Both the position numbers and the translations under genes were made by a program. Below are positions 7,665 through 16,883 of a stretch of 64,000 nucleotides of DNA, one piece after another. Below the pieces are notes generated by a model. That model did no database searches and had not been told where the DNA came from. It worked only from the letters and a program-made list of their open reading frames with translations. This DNA comes from JAENVU01 sp963765075 (GTDB lineage: Bacteria; Actinomycetota; Acidimicrobiia; IMCC26256; JAENVU01), in assembly GCA_963765075.1 (NCBI GenBank), contig CAVXVA010000003.1, positions 868,001 through 932,000 on the forward strand, given 5' to 3'. The number at the start of each line of letters is the position of its first letter. Position 1 is the first letter of the stretch.

Positions 7665-8949
7665 GCACGCGTCGGGATCGACGATCCCAGATGGCGACGA
7701 GCGCGATCGCCGCGAGGACTGCGAGTTCGGGCTCGGCCACCACGCGGAACCGCTGCTTCCCGTAGGTCGCGACCGCACCGACCGACACCGCAATCAGGAG
7801 CGCGACGATCGGGACCAGTTCGTACCGGCGCCGCCGCGCGATCGCGAAGCCGATAACGGCTGCCGCGAGGAGCATCAACGTGAACGCCCACACGACCAGT
7901 TGCCAGCGCGTGTTACGACTCTCGACCGATTCGTCACGCGACTGAGTGACCGGTTCCCACACTCCCCACACCCGCAGCGCCCGCGCCGCGCCGACCACCG
8001 GGGTCATCCAGACGTGCTCCCCGGCATATCGGGTCCCGCGTCGGAGCAGTTCGTCCCGCCGATCGACTTCGCTCATCTCCGCATCGACGCCCTGAACACA
8101 CCGCGGATCCCACAGACCGATCCGCGGAAACCCGTAGGTCGAAGCACAGTTCGCGCCGGCGAGTGCCTCCGCCGAGTCCACCGTCGACAGCGTCGCCGAG
8201 CCGATCGACCGGTGATTCCGGACGAGCCACGGCGTCACAACGACCGCGGCCGCGAGCATCACGGCCGTCACCACCGCCACCCGGGGGAGTGCGCGCACCC
8301 GGCCCACCACGACCAGGACGACCAACGTGACGATGAGAAACACGACCGCGTCAGCCCGGTTGAGGATCGCGAATCCGAATCCGAGGCCGACGATGACCCA
8401 TCGAACCGAACGCGGCTTGTCCAACGCCCAGTACAACGCGAGCACGATGCCGGTGACGATGGGAACCTGCAACGTCTCGCTCATCACCGAGGCGTCCACA
8501 TTCCACAGTGCGGGCGATATCGCAACCACGCCGGCGCCGAGCAACCCGACCCGATCACCGGCAACTCGGCGTCCGAGCAGCCCCGTCAGTCCGATGGTGA
8601 CGGCACCCGCGACCGAGCCCGCCAGCTGGAAGGTGTGGCGGCTGCTGTCGAACGCCTGCGTCACCAGCGCGAGGAATCCGGGGAACAGTGGCACGCGAAA
8701 TGCCGTAGGCACGGCCCGGCCGGTGGAGAAGAACGTCGCCGGGTCACTGAACCCCTTGCCGTCCACGATGAGGCCCGACGTCAACTCGTACCACGTCGTG
8801 TCGAGCCCGAAGTGCAGATGCGGGCCGAACCACTCGATGAACGCCACTCGGGCCAGCCAACCGGCCACCACGATCAGGCCCAGCCGGAACGCGAACACGC
8901 GGGAGCGGGCCAGAGCGCGGGCGACGGACTCCGAGGCGACGGTGTTCAC
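7654..8949 (-). CDS. Polytopic glycosyltransferase (GT39/ArnT-like)
   Basis: This 431-residue membrane protein has about ten helices. After the first helix comes the extracytoplasmic loop FGLDTTWYELTSGLIVDGKG, in the place of the acidic catalytic loop of GT-C enzymes. RVPLFPGFLALV, SVMSETLQVP and ILNRADAVVF are typical of the dolichyl/polyprenyl-phosphate-mannose transferase superfamily. It would move a sugar from a polyprenyl-phosphate donor to a protein or lipid on the outer face. Acceptor unknown. GTG start; TAGTGT lies 9 nt upstream. Confidence 0.75.
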   Translation of the reverse strand: MNTVASESVARALARSRVFAFRLGLIVVAGWLARVAFIEWFGPHLHFGLDTTWYELTSGLIVDGKGFSDPATFFSTGRAVPTAFRVPLFPGFLALVTQAFDSSRHTFQLAGSVAGAVTIGLTGLLGRRVAGDRVGLLGAGVVAISPALWNVDASVMSETLQVPIVTGIVLALYWALDKPRSVRWVIVGLGFGFAILNRADAVVFLIVTLVVLVVVGRVRALPRVAVVTAVMLAAAVVVTPWLVRNHRSIGSATLSTVDSAEALAGANCASTYGFPRIGLWDPRCVQGVDAEMSEVDRRDELLRRGTRYAGEHVWMTPVVGAARALRVWGVWEPVTQSRDESVESRNTRWQLVVWAFTLMLLAAAVIGFAIARRRRYELVPIVALLIAVSVGAVATYGKQRFRVVAEPELAVLAAIALVAIWDRRSRRVLTR

Positions 8950-8985
8950 GACCCCCGCACACTACGACCGGTCGGTGAGCGCCGG

Positions 8986-8991
8986 TAGCCT
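8986..8991 (+). promoter_or_regulatory. Candidate -10 hexamer TAGCCT, leaderless
   Basis: TAGCCT stands 6 nt ahead of GTG 8998 of the SDR gene, with no Shine-Dalgarno between. Confidence 0.45.
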
Positions 8992-8997
8992 GCACAG

Positions 8998-9771
8998 GTG
9001 CGACTCGACGGTGAACTCGCCCTCGTGACCGGTTCCACCAGCGGCATCGGCGCCGCCATCGCACGCCGTTTCGCCGCCGAGGGCGCCCACGTGGTCGTCA
9101 CCGGACGCGACGCCGGCCGCGCCGCCACGATCGTCGCTGCGATCACCCGGGCCGGAGGGATCGCCCACGCAATCCTCGCCGACCTCAACACGGAGTCCGA
9201 GTGCGGCCGCCTGGTTGCAGACGCCACGGCGATCCTCGGCGGGCTCACCGTTCTCGTCAACAATGCGGTCGCGGGCACGGTCGACGAGTCCGACGCGCCC
9301 GTGGCCACACTCACGACCGCGGCGTGGGAGGCGTCACTCCGGGTGAATCTGAGCGCGCCCATGTGGCTGTGCCGCGCGGCGATCCCCGCGATGCTCGACG
9401 CCGGTCACGGCGCGATCGTCAACATCTCCAGCCGCCAAGCCGAGCGCGCGAGCCGCGGCTTCACCGCGTACATCGCCAGCAAGTCAGGCCTCAACGGGCT
9501 CACTCGCGCGATTGCGGTCGATTACGCCGACGCCAACATCCGGGCCAACACGATCAGCCCCGGATACATCGTGAACTCCCGTCGGGATGCAGGCATGACC
9601 GAGGAACGACGCGCTCGGCTCGAGGCCATGCACCTGACCCGCCTCGGCGAGGCCGACGACGTCGCGCTGGCTGCCGTGTACCTCGCGAGTCGGGAGAGCG
9701 AGTTCCTCACCGGGTCGAATCTTCCGCTCGACGGCGGCGGCAGCATCGCCCGGGGCGCGGTCCTGGGCTGA
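8998..9771 (+). CDS. SDR-family oxidoreductase
   Basis: This 257-residue classical short-chain dehydrogenase has the cofactor motif TGSTSGIG (residues 11-18), structural motif NNAV, catalytic Ser in VNISSRQ, and YIASK carrying Tyr and Lys. The C-terminal LPLDGGGS is the usual ending. It should oxidise or reduce an alcohol/carbonyl with NAD(P). The next gene (TIM-barrel isomerase) overlaps by TGATG, suggesting a two-step sugar or polyol pathway. Substrate unknown. Confidence 0.88.
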   Translation: MRLDGELALVTGSTSGIGAAIARRFAAEGAHVVVTGRDAGRAATIVAAITRAGGIAHAILADLNTESECGRLVADATAILGGLTVLVNNAVAGTVDESDAPVATLTTAAWEASLRVNLSAPMWLCRAAIPAMLDAGHGAIVNISSRQAERASRGFTAYIASKSGLNGLTRAIAVDYADANIRANTISPGYIVNSRRDAGMTEERRARLEAMHLTRLGEADDVALAAVYLASRESEFLTGSNLPLDGGGSIARGAVLG

Positions 9772-10565
9772 TGCACCCGCGCATCTCGGTCAGCGCGATC
9801 TGCACGTTCGACTGGACCTTGGCCGAGGACCTCGCCTTCTATGCCCGGGCCGACATCGACCACGTCGGCATCTCGCTCGCGAAGCTCGATCGTGCCGGCT
9901 GGGCGGAGGGCACGGCCCGCGTGCGCGACGCCGGACTCCGGGTCACGAACCTGATCGGCCTCGGACCGTTTCGGCTCGCCCACCCCGATCAATGGGCGGC
10001 CCAGCAGAATCGCCTGATCGCCGCCCTCGACGTCGCGACCCAGATCGAAGCCGAGTGCCTCGTCGTCACCACCGGCCCCGCCGGTGACCTCACGTGGGAA
10101 GCGGCGGCCGACGCGCTCGACGCCGCCCTGGCGCCCGTCCTCACGGAAGCCGCCCGTCGGAACATCGCATTCGCGATCGAGCACACCAACTCGCTCCGTG
10201 TCGATGTTGGGTTCGTGCACACCCTGCGCGACGCACTCGACCTGGCCCGACGGTTCGACATCGGCGTCTGCATGGAGATCAACGCCTGCTGGTCCGAACG
10301 TGACCTCGTCGGCACGATCCGAGACGGTGTCGACCGGCTCCGGCTCGTCCAAGTGAGCGACTTCGAAATCGGCACGTTGTCGACGCCGAACCGACTGGTT
10401 CCCGGCGATGGCGACATCCCGTTGGCACGCATCCTCGGCCAACTCCTCGACGCGGGCTACGACGGCGTCTTCGATCTCGAACTGATCGGGCCCCGCATCA
10501 ACGAGGAGGGATACGAACCGGCGATCCTGCGATCCATCACGGCGCTGGAGTCTCAACTGCCGTGA
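9771..10565 (+). CDS. Sugar phosphate isomerase/epimerase (xylose-isomerase-like TIM barrel)
   Basis: The 264-residue protein matches the AP-endonuclease-2/xylose isomerase-like barrel: HVGISLAKLD at strand two, GLRVTNLIGLGPF, metal-ligand Glu in FAIEHTNSLR, then VCMEINACW, LVQVSDFEIGT, GDGDIPLARIL and the late Glu in VFDLELIGPR. Members isomerise or epimerise sugars and related polyols with a divalent metal. It starts at the ATG inside the TGATG overlap with the SDR gene. Substrate not predictable. Confidence 0.82.
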   Translation: MHPRISVSAICTFDWTLAEDLAFYARADIDHVGISLAKLDRAGWAEGTARVRDAGLRVTNLIGLGPFRLAHPDQWAAQQNRLIAALDVATQIEAECLVVTTGPAGDLTWEAAADALDAALAPVLTEAARRNIAFAIEHTNSLRVDVGFVHTLRDALDLARRFDIGVCMEINACWSERDLVGTIRDGVDRLRLVQVSDFEIGTLSTPNRLVPGDGDIPLARILGQLLDAGYDGVFDLELIGPRINEEGYEPAILRSITALESQLP

Positions 10566-11054
10566 TCAGCGGGCCGGCGGGCCCCATTCGGCCGCGACAC
10601 TCCGAGGCTCGGACGGGATGACCCGACCCTCCACCGTCGCGATCGCGTCCCAGTAGAACTCCGGGAACTCGATCACCGAACCATCACGGACGACGAGCTG
10701 CACCACCCAGGCCCGCGCCACGACGAGGTCTCGCGTCGCGTCGACGATGCGTTGCTCGACGATCTTGGCCTTGCCCCGTCGGGCGACCACCCGCACACTG
10801 CCCACGAGTTCATCGGCCATCGTCGCCTCGCGGTCGTACGCGATGTGCAACTCACGGACGACCACGGTGAGCCCTTCGGCCACGAGGTGGTCGCGCCAGG
10901 CAAGCCCCGGGCCGTACAGGATGTACGCGATACGCAGATCGTTCAGGTGGCGGGCCACCGCCGCATTGTTGAGATGGCCCTGATGATCGATGTCCGCGTC
11001 GGTCAGCACGATCGGCCGGACAAAGCGGTACCCCTCGGTCGCGCGGAGGGTCAC
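10566..11054 (-). CDS. Hot-dog fold acyl-CoA thioesterase-like protein
   Basis: This 162-residue protein has the 4HBT pattern DADIDHQGHLNNAAVARHLND, with an Asp/His near the helix start, followed by VVVRELHIAYDREATMADEL. Enzymes of this family hydrolyse acyl- or aroyl-CoA thioesters. The GTG start at 11054 overlaps the stop of the upstream SDR gene (GTGA). Together with the SDRs and the luciferase-like enzyme it points to a lipid or ring-cleavage pathway, but the substrate is unknown. Confidence 0.72.
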   Translation of the reverse strand: MTLRATEGYRFVRPIVLTDADIDHQGHLNNAAVARHLNDLRIAYILYGPGLAWRDHLVAEGLTVVVRELHIAYDREATMADELVGSVRVVARRGKAKIVEQRIVDATRDLVVARAWVVQLVVRDGSVIEFPEFYWDAIATVEGRVIPSEPRSVAAEWGPPAR

Positions 11055-11830
11055 GCCCACATGAACGCGCCGCCGTCGGCCATAAAGGTGTGGCCGGTGA
11101 GGTACCGACATGCGTCCGAACACAGGAACCATGCCAAGGGCCCGATATCGGTTTCCGGATCGCCCTGGCGGCCCATCGGACAGTTCTCGACGAAGATCCG
11201 GTATCCCTCGCTCTGCTTCGCAGCATCGCCATGGTGATCGGCCGCGGCCGGAGCGATGCAGTTGACGACGATGCCGTCGGCGGCCCACTCCCTCGCGGCC
11301 GTCCGGGTCAGCGCCCGGACCGCTTCTTTCGACGCGTTGTAGGCGCCGAAGCCGCGTCCCCCCGTGATCCCCATCGACGAGGCGAAGTTGACGATCCGTC
11401 CCCACCCCTGGGCGGCCATGTGGGGATAGACCGCCTGCATCGCCCACAGGGTGCCTTTGACGCCCGAGTCGTAGAAGACGTCGACGTCTTCCGCCGAAAC
11501 CTCCGCCATCGAGGCCAAGGGCCGGAAGGTCTGCGCGTTGTTGACGATGGCATCCACGCGGCCGAATCGCTCGATTGTTGCGGCGACCATCGCATCGATC
11601 TCGGCCCGTTCCATAATGTTGGTGCGCACCCCGAGGACGTCGACCCCGACGTCGGTCAACTCGGCCACCGCCGCTTCGAGCAGGTCCGGCTTCCATTCGG
11701 CGACGACGATCTTGGCGCCGCCCCGGCCCAGGTGACGCGCCATACCCAACCCGACCCCGCGTCCGGAACCGGTGACGATGATCACCCGATTCTCGACAGC
11801 GTGCATTGCGACCGTCGGTGCGTCCGTCAT
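11051..11830 (-). CDS. SDR-family oxidoreductase
   Basis: The 259-residue protein has the Rossmann motif TGSGRGVG, NNAQ, catalytic Ser in VNFASS and YNASK with Tyr/Lys, ending in FMADGGAFMWA. ATG 11830 is chosen because GGAGGA lies just upstream; the open frame beyond it is a shadow. It is co-transcribed with the thioesterase gene (GTGA overlap) and divergent from another SDR gene across a palindromic promoter at 11865-11885. Substrate unknown. Confidence 0.87.
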   Translation of the reverse strand: MTDAPTVAMHAVENRVIIVTGSGRGVGLGMARHLGRGGAKIVVAEWKPDLLEAAVAELTDVGVDVLGVRTNIMERAEIDAMVAATIERFGRVDAIVNNAQTFRPLASMAEVSAEDVDVFYDSGVKGTLWAMQAVYPHMAAQGWGRIVNFASSMGITGGRGFGAYNASKEAVRALTRTAAREWAADGIVVNCIAPAAADHHGDAAKQSEGYRIFVENCPMGRQGDPETDIGPLAWFLCSDACRYLTGHTFMADGGAFMWA

Positions 11831-11864
11831 CTGTCCTCCCTGGCCGCCATCGCTCTGGTGAATC

Positions 11865-11885
11865 ACCGTATCGCCCGGATACGGT
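11865..11885. promoter_or_regulatory. Perfect 8-bp inverted repeat carrying both divergent -10 hexamers
   Basis: ACCGTATC (11865-11872), 5-nt spacer, GATACGGT (11878-11885). Each arm contains TACGGT: on the plus strand 8 nt ahead of ATG 11894, on the minus strand 35 nt ahead of ATG 11830. A regulator bound here would control both SDR transcripts. Confidence 0.55.
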
Positions 11886-11893
11886 CGACGGCC

Positions 11894-12667
11894 ATGGACC
11901 CTCGTTTGGAACATCGGACCGTCCTCGTCACCGGCGGAGGGAGCGGGATCGGCCAAGCCACGGCGATCGAGGTGGCGGCCCGCGGCGGCTCCGTCGCAGT
12001 GCTGGACCGCGACGGCGATGGCGTCGATGCCACGGTCGAAATGGTCCGGGCCGGGGGAGGAGTGGCGATCGCGATCGCCGCCGATGTCACCGACGAAGCC
12101 GCAGTTCGCAACGCGGTTGATCGCACCGTCGCCGAGTTGGGTGGGCTCGACGGTGTCGTCACCGCGGCCGGCATCTTCCACGGTCCCGACTTGGCGCCCC
12201 TGGCCGAGGTGACCCTGGAGACCTTCAACCACGTGCTGTCGGTCAACCTCACGGGGACCTTCCTCGCGATCAAATACGCGTTGCCCCACCTCGTGCGGGC
12301 CGACGGAACCGCGCGGAGCAGCGTCGTCACGGTGGCGTCGACCGCCGCGATTCGCGGTCATGGCTACGGATCCGGATACACGGCCAGCAAGGGTGGTGTC
12401 GCGGCGCTTACCCGCCTGGTCGCCGTCCAGTACGGGCCGCACGGCGTTCGCGCCAACTGCATCTGTCCCGGCGCAGTCAACACACCCATGACCGGCGGCG
12501 TGTGGGACAGCGACGAGTCGCGGGCTCGCATGAAGCGCGACGTTCCACTGGGTGTCGTCGCCGAAGCCGGCGACGTCGCGTCAGTCGCCGGTTTCCTCCT
12601 CTCACCCGATGCTCATCACCTCACCGGTCAGGTCATGGCCGTCGACGGCGGCTCCACCGCCACATGA
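11894..12667 (+). CDS. SDR-family oxidoreductase
   Basis: This 257-residue classical SDR has TGGGSGIG, an AAG motif (VTAAGIF) in the NNAG position, VTVASTAA with the catalytic Ser, and YTASK. PGAVNTPM and MAVDGGSTAT close it. Its ATG lies 8 nt after TACGGT in the palindromic divergent promoter, and its stop overlaps the luciferase-like gene (ATGA). Likely acts in the same pathway as that gene and the divergent SDR/thioesterase pair. Confidence 0.88.
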   Translation: MDPRLEHRTVLVTGGGSGIGQATAIEVAARGGSVAVLDRDGDGVDATVEMVRAGGGVAIAIAADVTDEAAVRNAVDRTVAELGGLDGVVTAAGIFHGPDLAPLAEVTLETFNHVLSVNLTGTFLAIKYALPHLVRADGTARSSVVTVASTAAIRGHGYGSGYTASKGGVAALTRLVAVQYGPHGVRANCICPGAVNTPMTGGVWDSDESRARMKRDVPLGVVAEAGDVASVAGFLLSPDAHHLTGQVMAVDGGSTAT

Positions 12668-13551
12668 CCGCCCCCTGGTTCGGCCTGTTCCTTCCCCAGC
12701 TCCGGATGAGCTTCGCCACCATCCTCGAACGGACCCTCGCGGCCGAGGCCGCCGGATTCGATTCGGTGTGGCTCATGGACCACCTCGCCGCGCCGGCGGC
12801 CGACGAGCTCGACACCTTCGAGGGTTGGACGCTCGCCGCCGCCCTCGCGGCCCGGACCACGTCTATCCGGATCGGCCACCTCGTCACGTGTGATCCGTTC
12901 CGGCATCCCGCGCTCCTGGCCAAGATGGCCGCAACCGTCGACTCGATCTCGGATGGCCGCCTCGAACTCGGGCTCGGATGGGGTTCGGTTCCTGATGAGC
13001 TCGCCCGGTTCGGGATCGGTGGCGGCTCGCCCGGTGAGCGCGCCGCCCGGTTGGGGGAGTCGCTGGAGATCCTCGACCTCATGTTCAGCGGCGAGCGCTT
13101 CGACTATGCCGGAGACTCGTTCACCCTGCGCGGCGCGATCGGGCGACCGGTTCCCGTCCAGCAGCCACGGCCGCCCCTCCATATCGGTGGTGCCGGCCCG
13201 CGCCTCACGATGCCGCTGGTGCGGCGACACGCCGACTGGTGGAACTGTCCCAGCTATGCCATCGACCGGCTGGACGAACTCCTCCCTCTCGCGGGCGCGG
13301 CGCGCGTCTCCACCCAACATCCCGTCGCGCTCGCCGGGAATGCGGCCGAGCGAGACGAGGTCGTCGCCCTCGGCGAACGTCGGTTCGGCGGTTGGGGCGG
13401 TCTCGTCGGCGGAACCCCGTCGGAGGTCGTGGACGCGCTCGGCCGGGAGGTCACCGCCGGGGTCGAAGGGTTCATTGTCCAACTCACCGACTTCGGCCGG
13501 CCCGACACGATCGGGCGATTCATGCAGGAAGTCGCACCCCATCTCGATTGA
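12664..13551 (+). CDS. LLM-class flavin-dependent oxidoreductase (luciferase-like)
   Basis: This 295-residue protein fits the bacterial luciferase-like monooxygenases: an N-terminal GLFLPQLRMSF, AEAAGFDSVWLMDHLAAP, RIGHLVTCDPFRHPALLAKM and LGLGWGSVPDE, with HIGGAGPRLT for the flavin phosphate. These TIM barrels use FMN or F420; both occur in actinobacteria, and the cofactor cannot be settled here. ATG overlaps the SDR stop by 4 nt. Confidence 0.85.
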   Translation: MTAPWFGLFLPQLRMSFATILERTLAAEAAGFDSVWLMDHLAAPAADELDTFEGWTLAAALAARTTSIRIGHLVTCDPFRHPALLAKMAATVDSISDGRLELGLGWGSVPDELARFGIGGGSPGERAARLGESLEILDLMFSGERFDYAGDSFTLRGAIGRPVPVQQPRPPLHIGGAGPRLTMPLVRRHADWWNCPSYAIDRLDELLPLAGAARVSTQHPVALAGNAAERDEVVALGERRFGGWGGLVGGTPSEVVDALGREVTAGVEGFIVQLTDFGRPDTIGRFMQEVAPHLD

Positions 13552-13599
13552 ATCCATCGACACACCGGTTCATCGTCGGACCGGGGGAACAACCAGATC

Positions 13600-13616
13600 G
13601 TGACCGACGAGGTCAC
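13600..13616. terminator. Short hairpin between convergent genes
   Basis: GTGACC-GACGA-GGTCAC, a perfect 6-bp stem in the 80-nt gap between the luciferase-like gene and the convergent mmsA-like gene. There is no T-tract, so a terminator role is tentative. Confidence 0.35.
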
Positions 13617-13631
13617 CCGACGGGACGATGT

Positions 13632-15116
13632 CTAGCCCGTCTGTGGGAACCCCAGGTCGGGGCCGCGTCGGGCCGGGTCTCCCCATCGGGTGGTGATGAC
13701 CTTGGTGCGCGTGTAGAAGTGCACGCCGTCCGGGCCGTGGACGTGCGTATCGCCGAACAGGCTCTGCTTCCATCCGCCGAAGGAGTAGTAGGCCATCGGC
13801 ACCGGAATCGGAACGTTGATCCCCACCATCCCGGCGTCGACCTCGTGCTCGAACCGGCGAGCGGCGCTGCCATCGCGCGTGAAGATGGCCGCGCCATTCG
13901 CGTAAGGGTTCTCCGACACGAGCCGGGCCGCGTCCTCATAGGTATCGACCCGCACCACGCACAACACCGGCCCGAAGATCTCGTCGGTGTAGATCGACAT
14001 CTCCGGACTCACCCGATCGAACAGACACGGGCCGAGGAAGAACCCGGGGCGGCCGCCGGTGTCGCGACCATCCACCACCAGGTCCGCGCCCGCGGCGACC
14101 CCGGCATCGACGTACGACCGCACCCGGTCCCGGTGGATCTCGGTGACGAGAGGGCCCATCTCGGCGTCGGCGTCGTCGCCGGCCCCGACCCGGACGGCGC
14201 GAGTGCGTTCGGCAATGGCCTCGACCAGGTCGTCAGCGACACGGCCGACGGCCACCACCACCGAGATCGCCATGCAGCGTTCGCCGGCCGAGCCGTACCC
14301 CGCGCTCACCGCCGCGTCGGCGGCGGCTTCGAGGTCGGCATCGGGCAGCACGACCATGTGGTTCTTCGCACCGCCGAGCGCCTGCACACGCTTGCCGTGC
14401 GCCGCAGCCGTCTCGTACACGTACCGAGCAATCGGCGTGGAGCCGACGAAGCTGACCGCGCGGACGTCCGGATGGGCCAACAAGCCATCGACCGCTTCCT
14501 TGTCGCCGTGGAGCACAGTGAAGACACCGTCGGGCAGCCCCGCGTCTCGCCACATCTCCGCGATCAACAACGACGCCGACGGGTCCCGCTCGCTGGGCTT
14601 GAGGATGAAGGCATTGCCGCACGCGATCGCGACCGGGAACATCCACATCGGGACCATCGCCGGAAAGTTGAACGGCGTGATCCCGGCGACGACCCCGAGC
14701 GGTTGGCGGATGGAATGCACGTCGGTACCCGTCGAGACGGACTCCGAGTAGCCACCCTTCAGCAGGTGCGGGATCCCGCAGGCGAACTCGACCACCTCTT
14801 GACCACGTGCGACTTCTCCGAGCGCGTCGGAGACGACCTTGCCGTGTTCGGAACTGATTGCTCGCGCCAGTTCGCCTTTCCGGGCATCCAGGATCTCGCG
14901 GAACGCGAACAGGATCGCGACCCTACGACCGAGTGCGGTTTCGCCCCACTCGGCGGCGGCCCGGGACGCGCCGGCGACGGCGGCGTCCAACGCTTCGGGA
15001 CCGGCCAGGGCCACCTCACGCGCCGCAGCACCGGTCGACGGATCGAAGACCGTCGAGGTCCTACCGGGCGCGCCGTCCCACAGCTTTCCGTCAATCCAGT
15101 GTTGGACCGTTTTCAC
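13632..15116 (-). CDS. mmsA: CoA-acylating methylmalonate-semialdehyde dehydrogenase-like
   Basis: This 494-residue aldehyde dehydrogenase has MmsA traits: WIDGKLWDG near the start, GVVAGITPFNFPAMVPMWMF, FVGSTPIARYVYETAAAHGK, LGGAKNHMVVLPDAD and the catalytic Cys in YGSAGERCMAIS, then GDTHVHGPDGVHFYT. MmsA makes propionyl- or acetyl-CoA from methylmalonate- or malonate-semialdehyde. It is the last gene of the potA-D-B-C operon, starting 10 nt after potC with GAGAGGG before its GTG. In this setting it could handle a semialdehyde from polyamine or beta-alanine breakdown. Confidence 0.85.
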   Translation of the reverse strand: MKTVQHWIDGKLWDGAPGRTSTVFDPSTGAAAREVALAGPEALDAAVAGASRAAAEWGETALGRRVAILFAFREILDARKGELARAISSEHGKVVSDALGEVARGQEVVEFACGIPHLLKGGYSESVSTGTDVHSIRQPLGVVAGITPFNFPAMVPMWMFPVAIACGNAFILKPSERDPSASLLIAEMWRDAGLPDGVFTVLHGDKEAVDGLLAHPDVRAVSFVGSTPIARYVYETAAAHGKRVQALGGAKNHMVVLPDADLEAAADAAVSAGYGSAGERCMAISVVVAVGRVADDLVEAIAERTRAVRVGAGDDADAEMGPLVTEIHRDRVRSYVDAGVAAGADLVVDGRDTGGRPGFFLGPCLFDRVSPEMSIYTDEIFGPVLCVVRVDTYEDAARLVSENPYANGAAIFTRDGSAARRFEHEVDAGMVGINVPIPVPMAYYSFGGWKQSLFGDTHVHGPDGVHFYTRTKVITTRWGDPARRGPDLGFPQTG

Positions 15117-15126
15117 CGACGCCCTC

Positions 15127-16011
15127 TCAGCTTCCGAGCCGACGTTGACGTCGAGCTCCCATGTACGACCCGAGGGCCATGACTGCGATGCTTCCGAACA
15201 GGATCATCGACGCAAGCACGTTGATCTGGGGCGGAGTCGCCGTACGCGACTGTCCGAAGATCCGCACGGGAAAGGTGGTGGTATCGGGACCCGACACGAA
15301 GTACGTGATGATGAAGTCGTCGATCGACAGTGCGAACGACAGCAGGAACGCGGCGAAGATCCCCGGCATGATCAGCGGCAAGGTCACCCGGAAGAAGGTG
15401 CGCGACGGGGTGGCGCCGAGATCCATCGCCGCGTCTTCGAGCGACCAGTCGAACCCGCGTATTCGCGCCTTCACCGTCATCGCGACATAGCTCAGACAGA
15501 ACATGATGTGCGCGATCAGGATCGTTCCGAAGCCGAGCGAGAACTCATGATTCGCGGTGGCGAGATGGGGCGCAAGGAACAACGTCAGCAACGATGCGCC
15601 CAAGACGATCTCGGGGGCGGTGAGGGGCAGAACCACCAAGAAGTTGACCAGGCCGCTGCCGTGGAAGCGGTAGCGCACCAGCGAGATCGCCATGAAGGTT
15701 CCCAGGATCGTCGCCACGATCGACGCGATCAGCGCAATCTTGAGGCTCAGGAGCAACGCGTCGACGAGTGGCGCGTCGGCGAAAGGGTGGAGCCAGTTGT
15801 CGAACGTGAAGTTCTGCCAAACGGCGTTGAACCGGCCCTTGGGCTCGTTGAAGCTGAATGCGACGATCACGAAGATCGGCAGGAAGAGGTACAGCAGCGA
15901 CAAGCCGGCCATGGCGTTGACGACCATCCGGCCGATTCGCCCGCCGTTGGACATCACAGTGCCCGAGAGTTCCGCCGGCGCCCGTCCGACCTTTGGCACC
16001 ATCGCGCTCAC
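15127..16011 (-). CDS. potC: Spermidine/putrescine ABC transporter permease PotC
   Basis: This 294-residue inner-membrane permease has about six helices and the ABC coupling loop MDLGATPSRTFFRVTLPLIMPG. SFALSIDDFIITYFVSGPDTTTFP is characteristic of PotC. The GTG start at 16011 overlaps the potB stop (GTGA); ATG 16002 is the alternative. It works with PotB, the PotA ATPase and the PotD lipoprotein to import polyamines. Confidence 0.9.
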   Translation of the reverse strand: MSAMVPKVGRAPAELSGTVMSNGGRIGRMVVNAMAGLSLLYLFLPIFVIVAFSFNEPKGRFNAVWQNFTFDNWLHPFADAPLVDALLLSLKIALIASIVATILGTFMAISLVRYRFHGSGLVNFLVVLPLTAPEIVLGASLLTLFLAPHLATANHEFSLGFGTILIAHIMFCLSYVAMTVKARIRGFDWSLEDAAMDLGATPSRTFFRVTLPLIMPGIFAAFLLSFALSIDDFIITYFVSGPDTTTFPVRIFGQSRTATPPQINVLASMILFGSIAVMALGSYMGARRQRRLGS

Positions 16012-16877
16012 GCCAAATCCTCCGTGCCGAGGATGCGGGCGTAGGTGATGACGACCACCATCACAATCGCCATGAAGACGAACGACAGCGCCGCGGCCAC
16101 GGGATAGTTGCTCTGGACCAGGAACTGGTTCTGCACCACGTTGCCGATCATCGAGGTCTGCGCGTTGCCCAGGTAATACGCGTTGACGAAGTCGCCCGCT
16201 GCCGGAATGAACACGAGCAGGCTCCCCGCGAACACGCCGGGCAGCGACATCGGGAAGACGATCGTGCGGAAGGCTCGCCACGTATTCGAGTAGAGGTCGC
16301 GCGCCGCGTCGATCAGCCGCGGGTCGATCTTCTCCAACGCGACGTAGAGCGGCAGCACCATGAACGGCAGGAAGTTGTACGTCAGGCCACCGATCACCGC
16401 GAACGGCGTCCGCAACAGCGTGTCGTTCGCGCCGAGGATCCCGATGTCCCGGAGCAGACCGACCACCGTGCCTTGGTCGCCGAGGATGGTCTTCCACGCC
16501 AGGGTTCGGATCAGGAAGTTGGTGAAGAACGGAACGATGACCAGACCGAGGAGCAGGTTCTTGAATCGGCCACCTCGGAATGCGATGACGTAGGCCAGCG
16601 GATACGCAATTACCAATGCAAGCAGCGTCGTGAGCGCGGCGTAGAGGAACGAGCGAGCGAACTGGCTGCCGAACTGGGAGAACGCGTTGTTGAAGTTCGA
16701 CCATTCCCACGAGAACACCGGGTTGGCGAACCGACTCGGCCGCGACGACAACGCCATTTTGCCGAGCGTGTACAACGGGAAGAAGAAGAAGACCGCCAAG
16801 AAGAGCAGCCCCGGCCCCAGAAGAAGCCAGGGCGCCCGCTGGGCGACCTTCCGACCTTGATCGTCGCGCTCGAGCAC
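16008..16877 (-). CDS. potB: Spermidine/putrescine ABC transporter permease PotB
   Basis: The 289-residue permease has an N-terminal helix (LLLGPGLLFLAVFFFFPLY), FFTNFLIRTLAWKTILGDQG, and the coupling loop ARDLYSNTWRAFRTIVFPMS, with FIPAAGDFVNAYYLG typical of PotB. GTG 16877 lies 6 nt after the potD stop. It forms the membrane channel with PotC. Confidence 0.9.
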   Translation of the reverse strand: MLERDDQGRKVAQRAPWLLLGPGLLFLAVFFFFPLYTLGKMALSSRPSRFANPVFSWEWSNFNNAFSQFGSQFARSFLYAALTTLLALVIAYPLAYVIAFRGGRFKNLLLGLVIVPFFTNFLIRTLAWKTILGDQGTVVGLLRDIGILGANDTLLRTPFAVIGGLTYNFLPFMVLPLYVALEKIDPRLIDAARDLYSNTWRAFRTIVFPMSLPGVFAGSLLVFIPAAGDFVNAYYLGNAQTSMIGNVVQNQFLVQSNYPVAAALSFVFMAIVMVVVITYARILGTEDLA

Positions 16878-16883
16878 CGGCGG

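Noticed and set aside
13239..15182. Plus-strand open frame of about 650 codons
   Set aside because: Antisense to the mmsA-like gene; no recognisable motif, typical of high-GC shadow frames.
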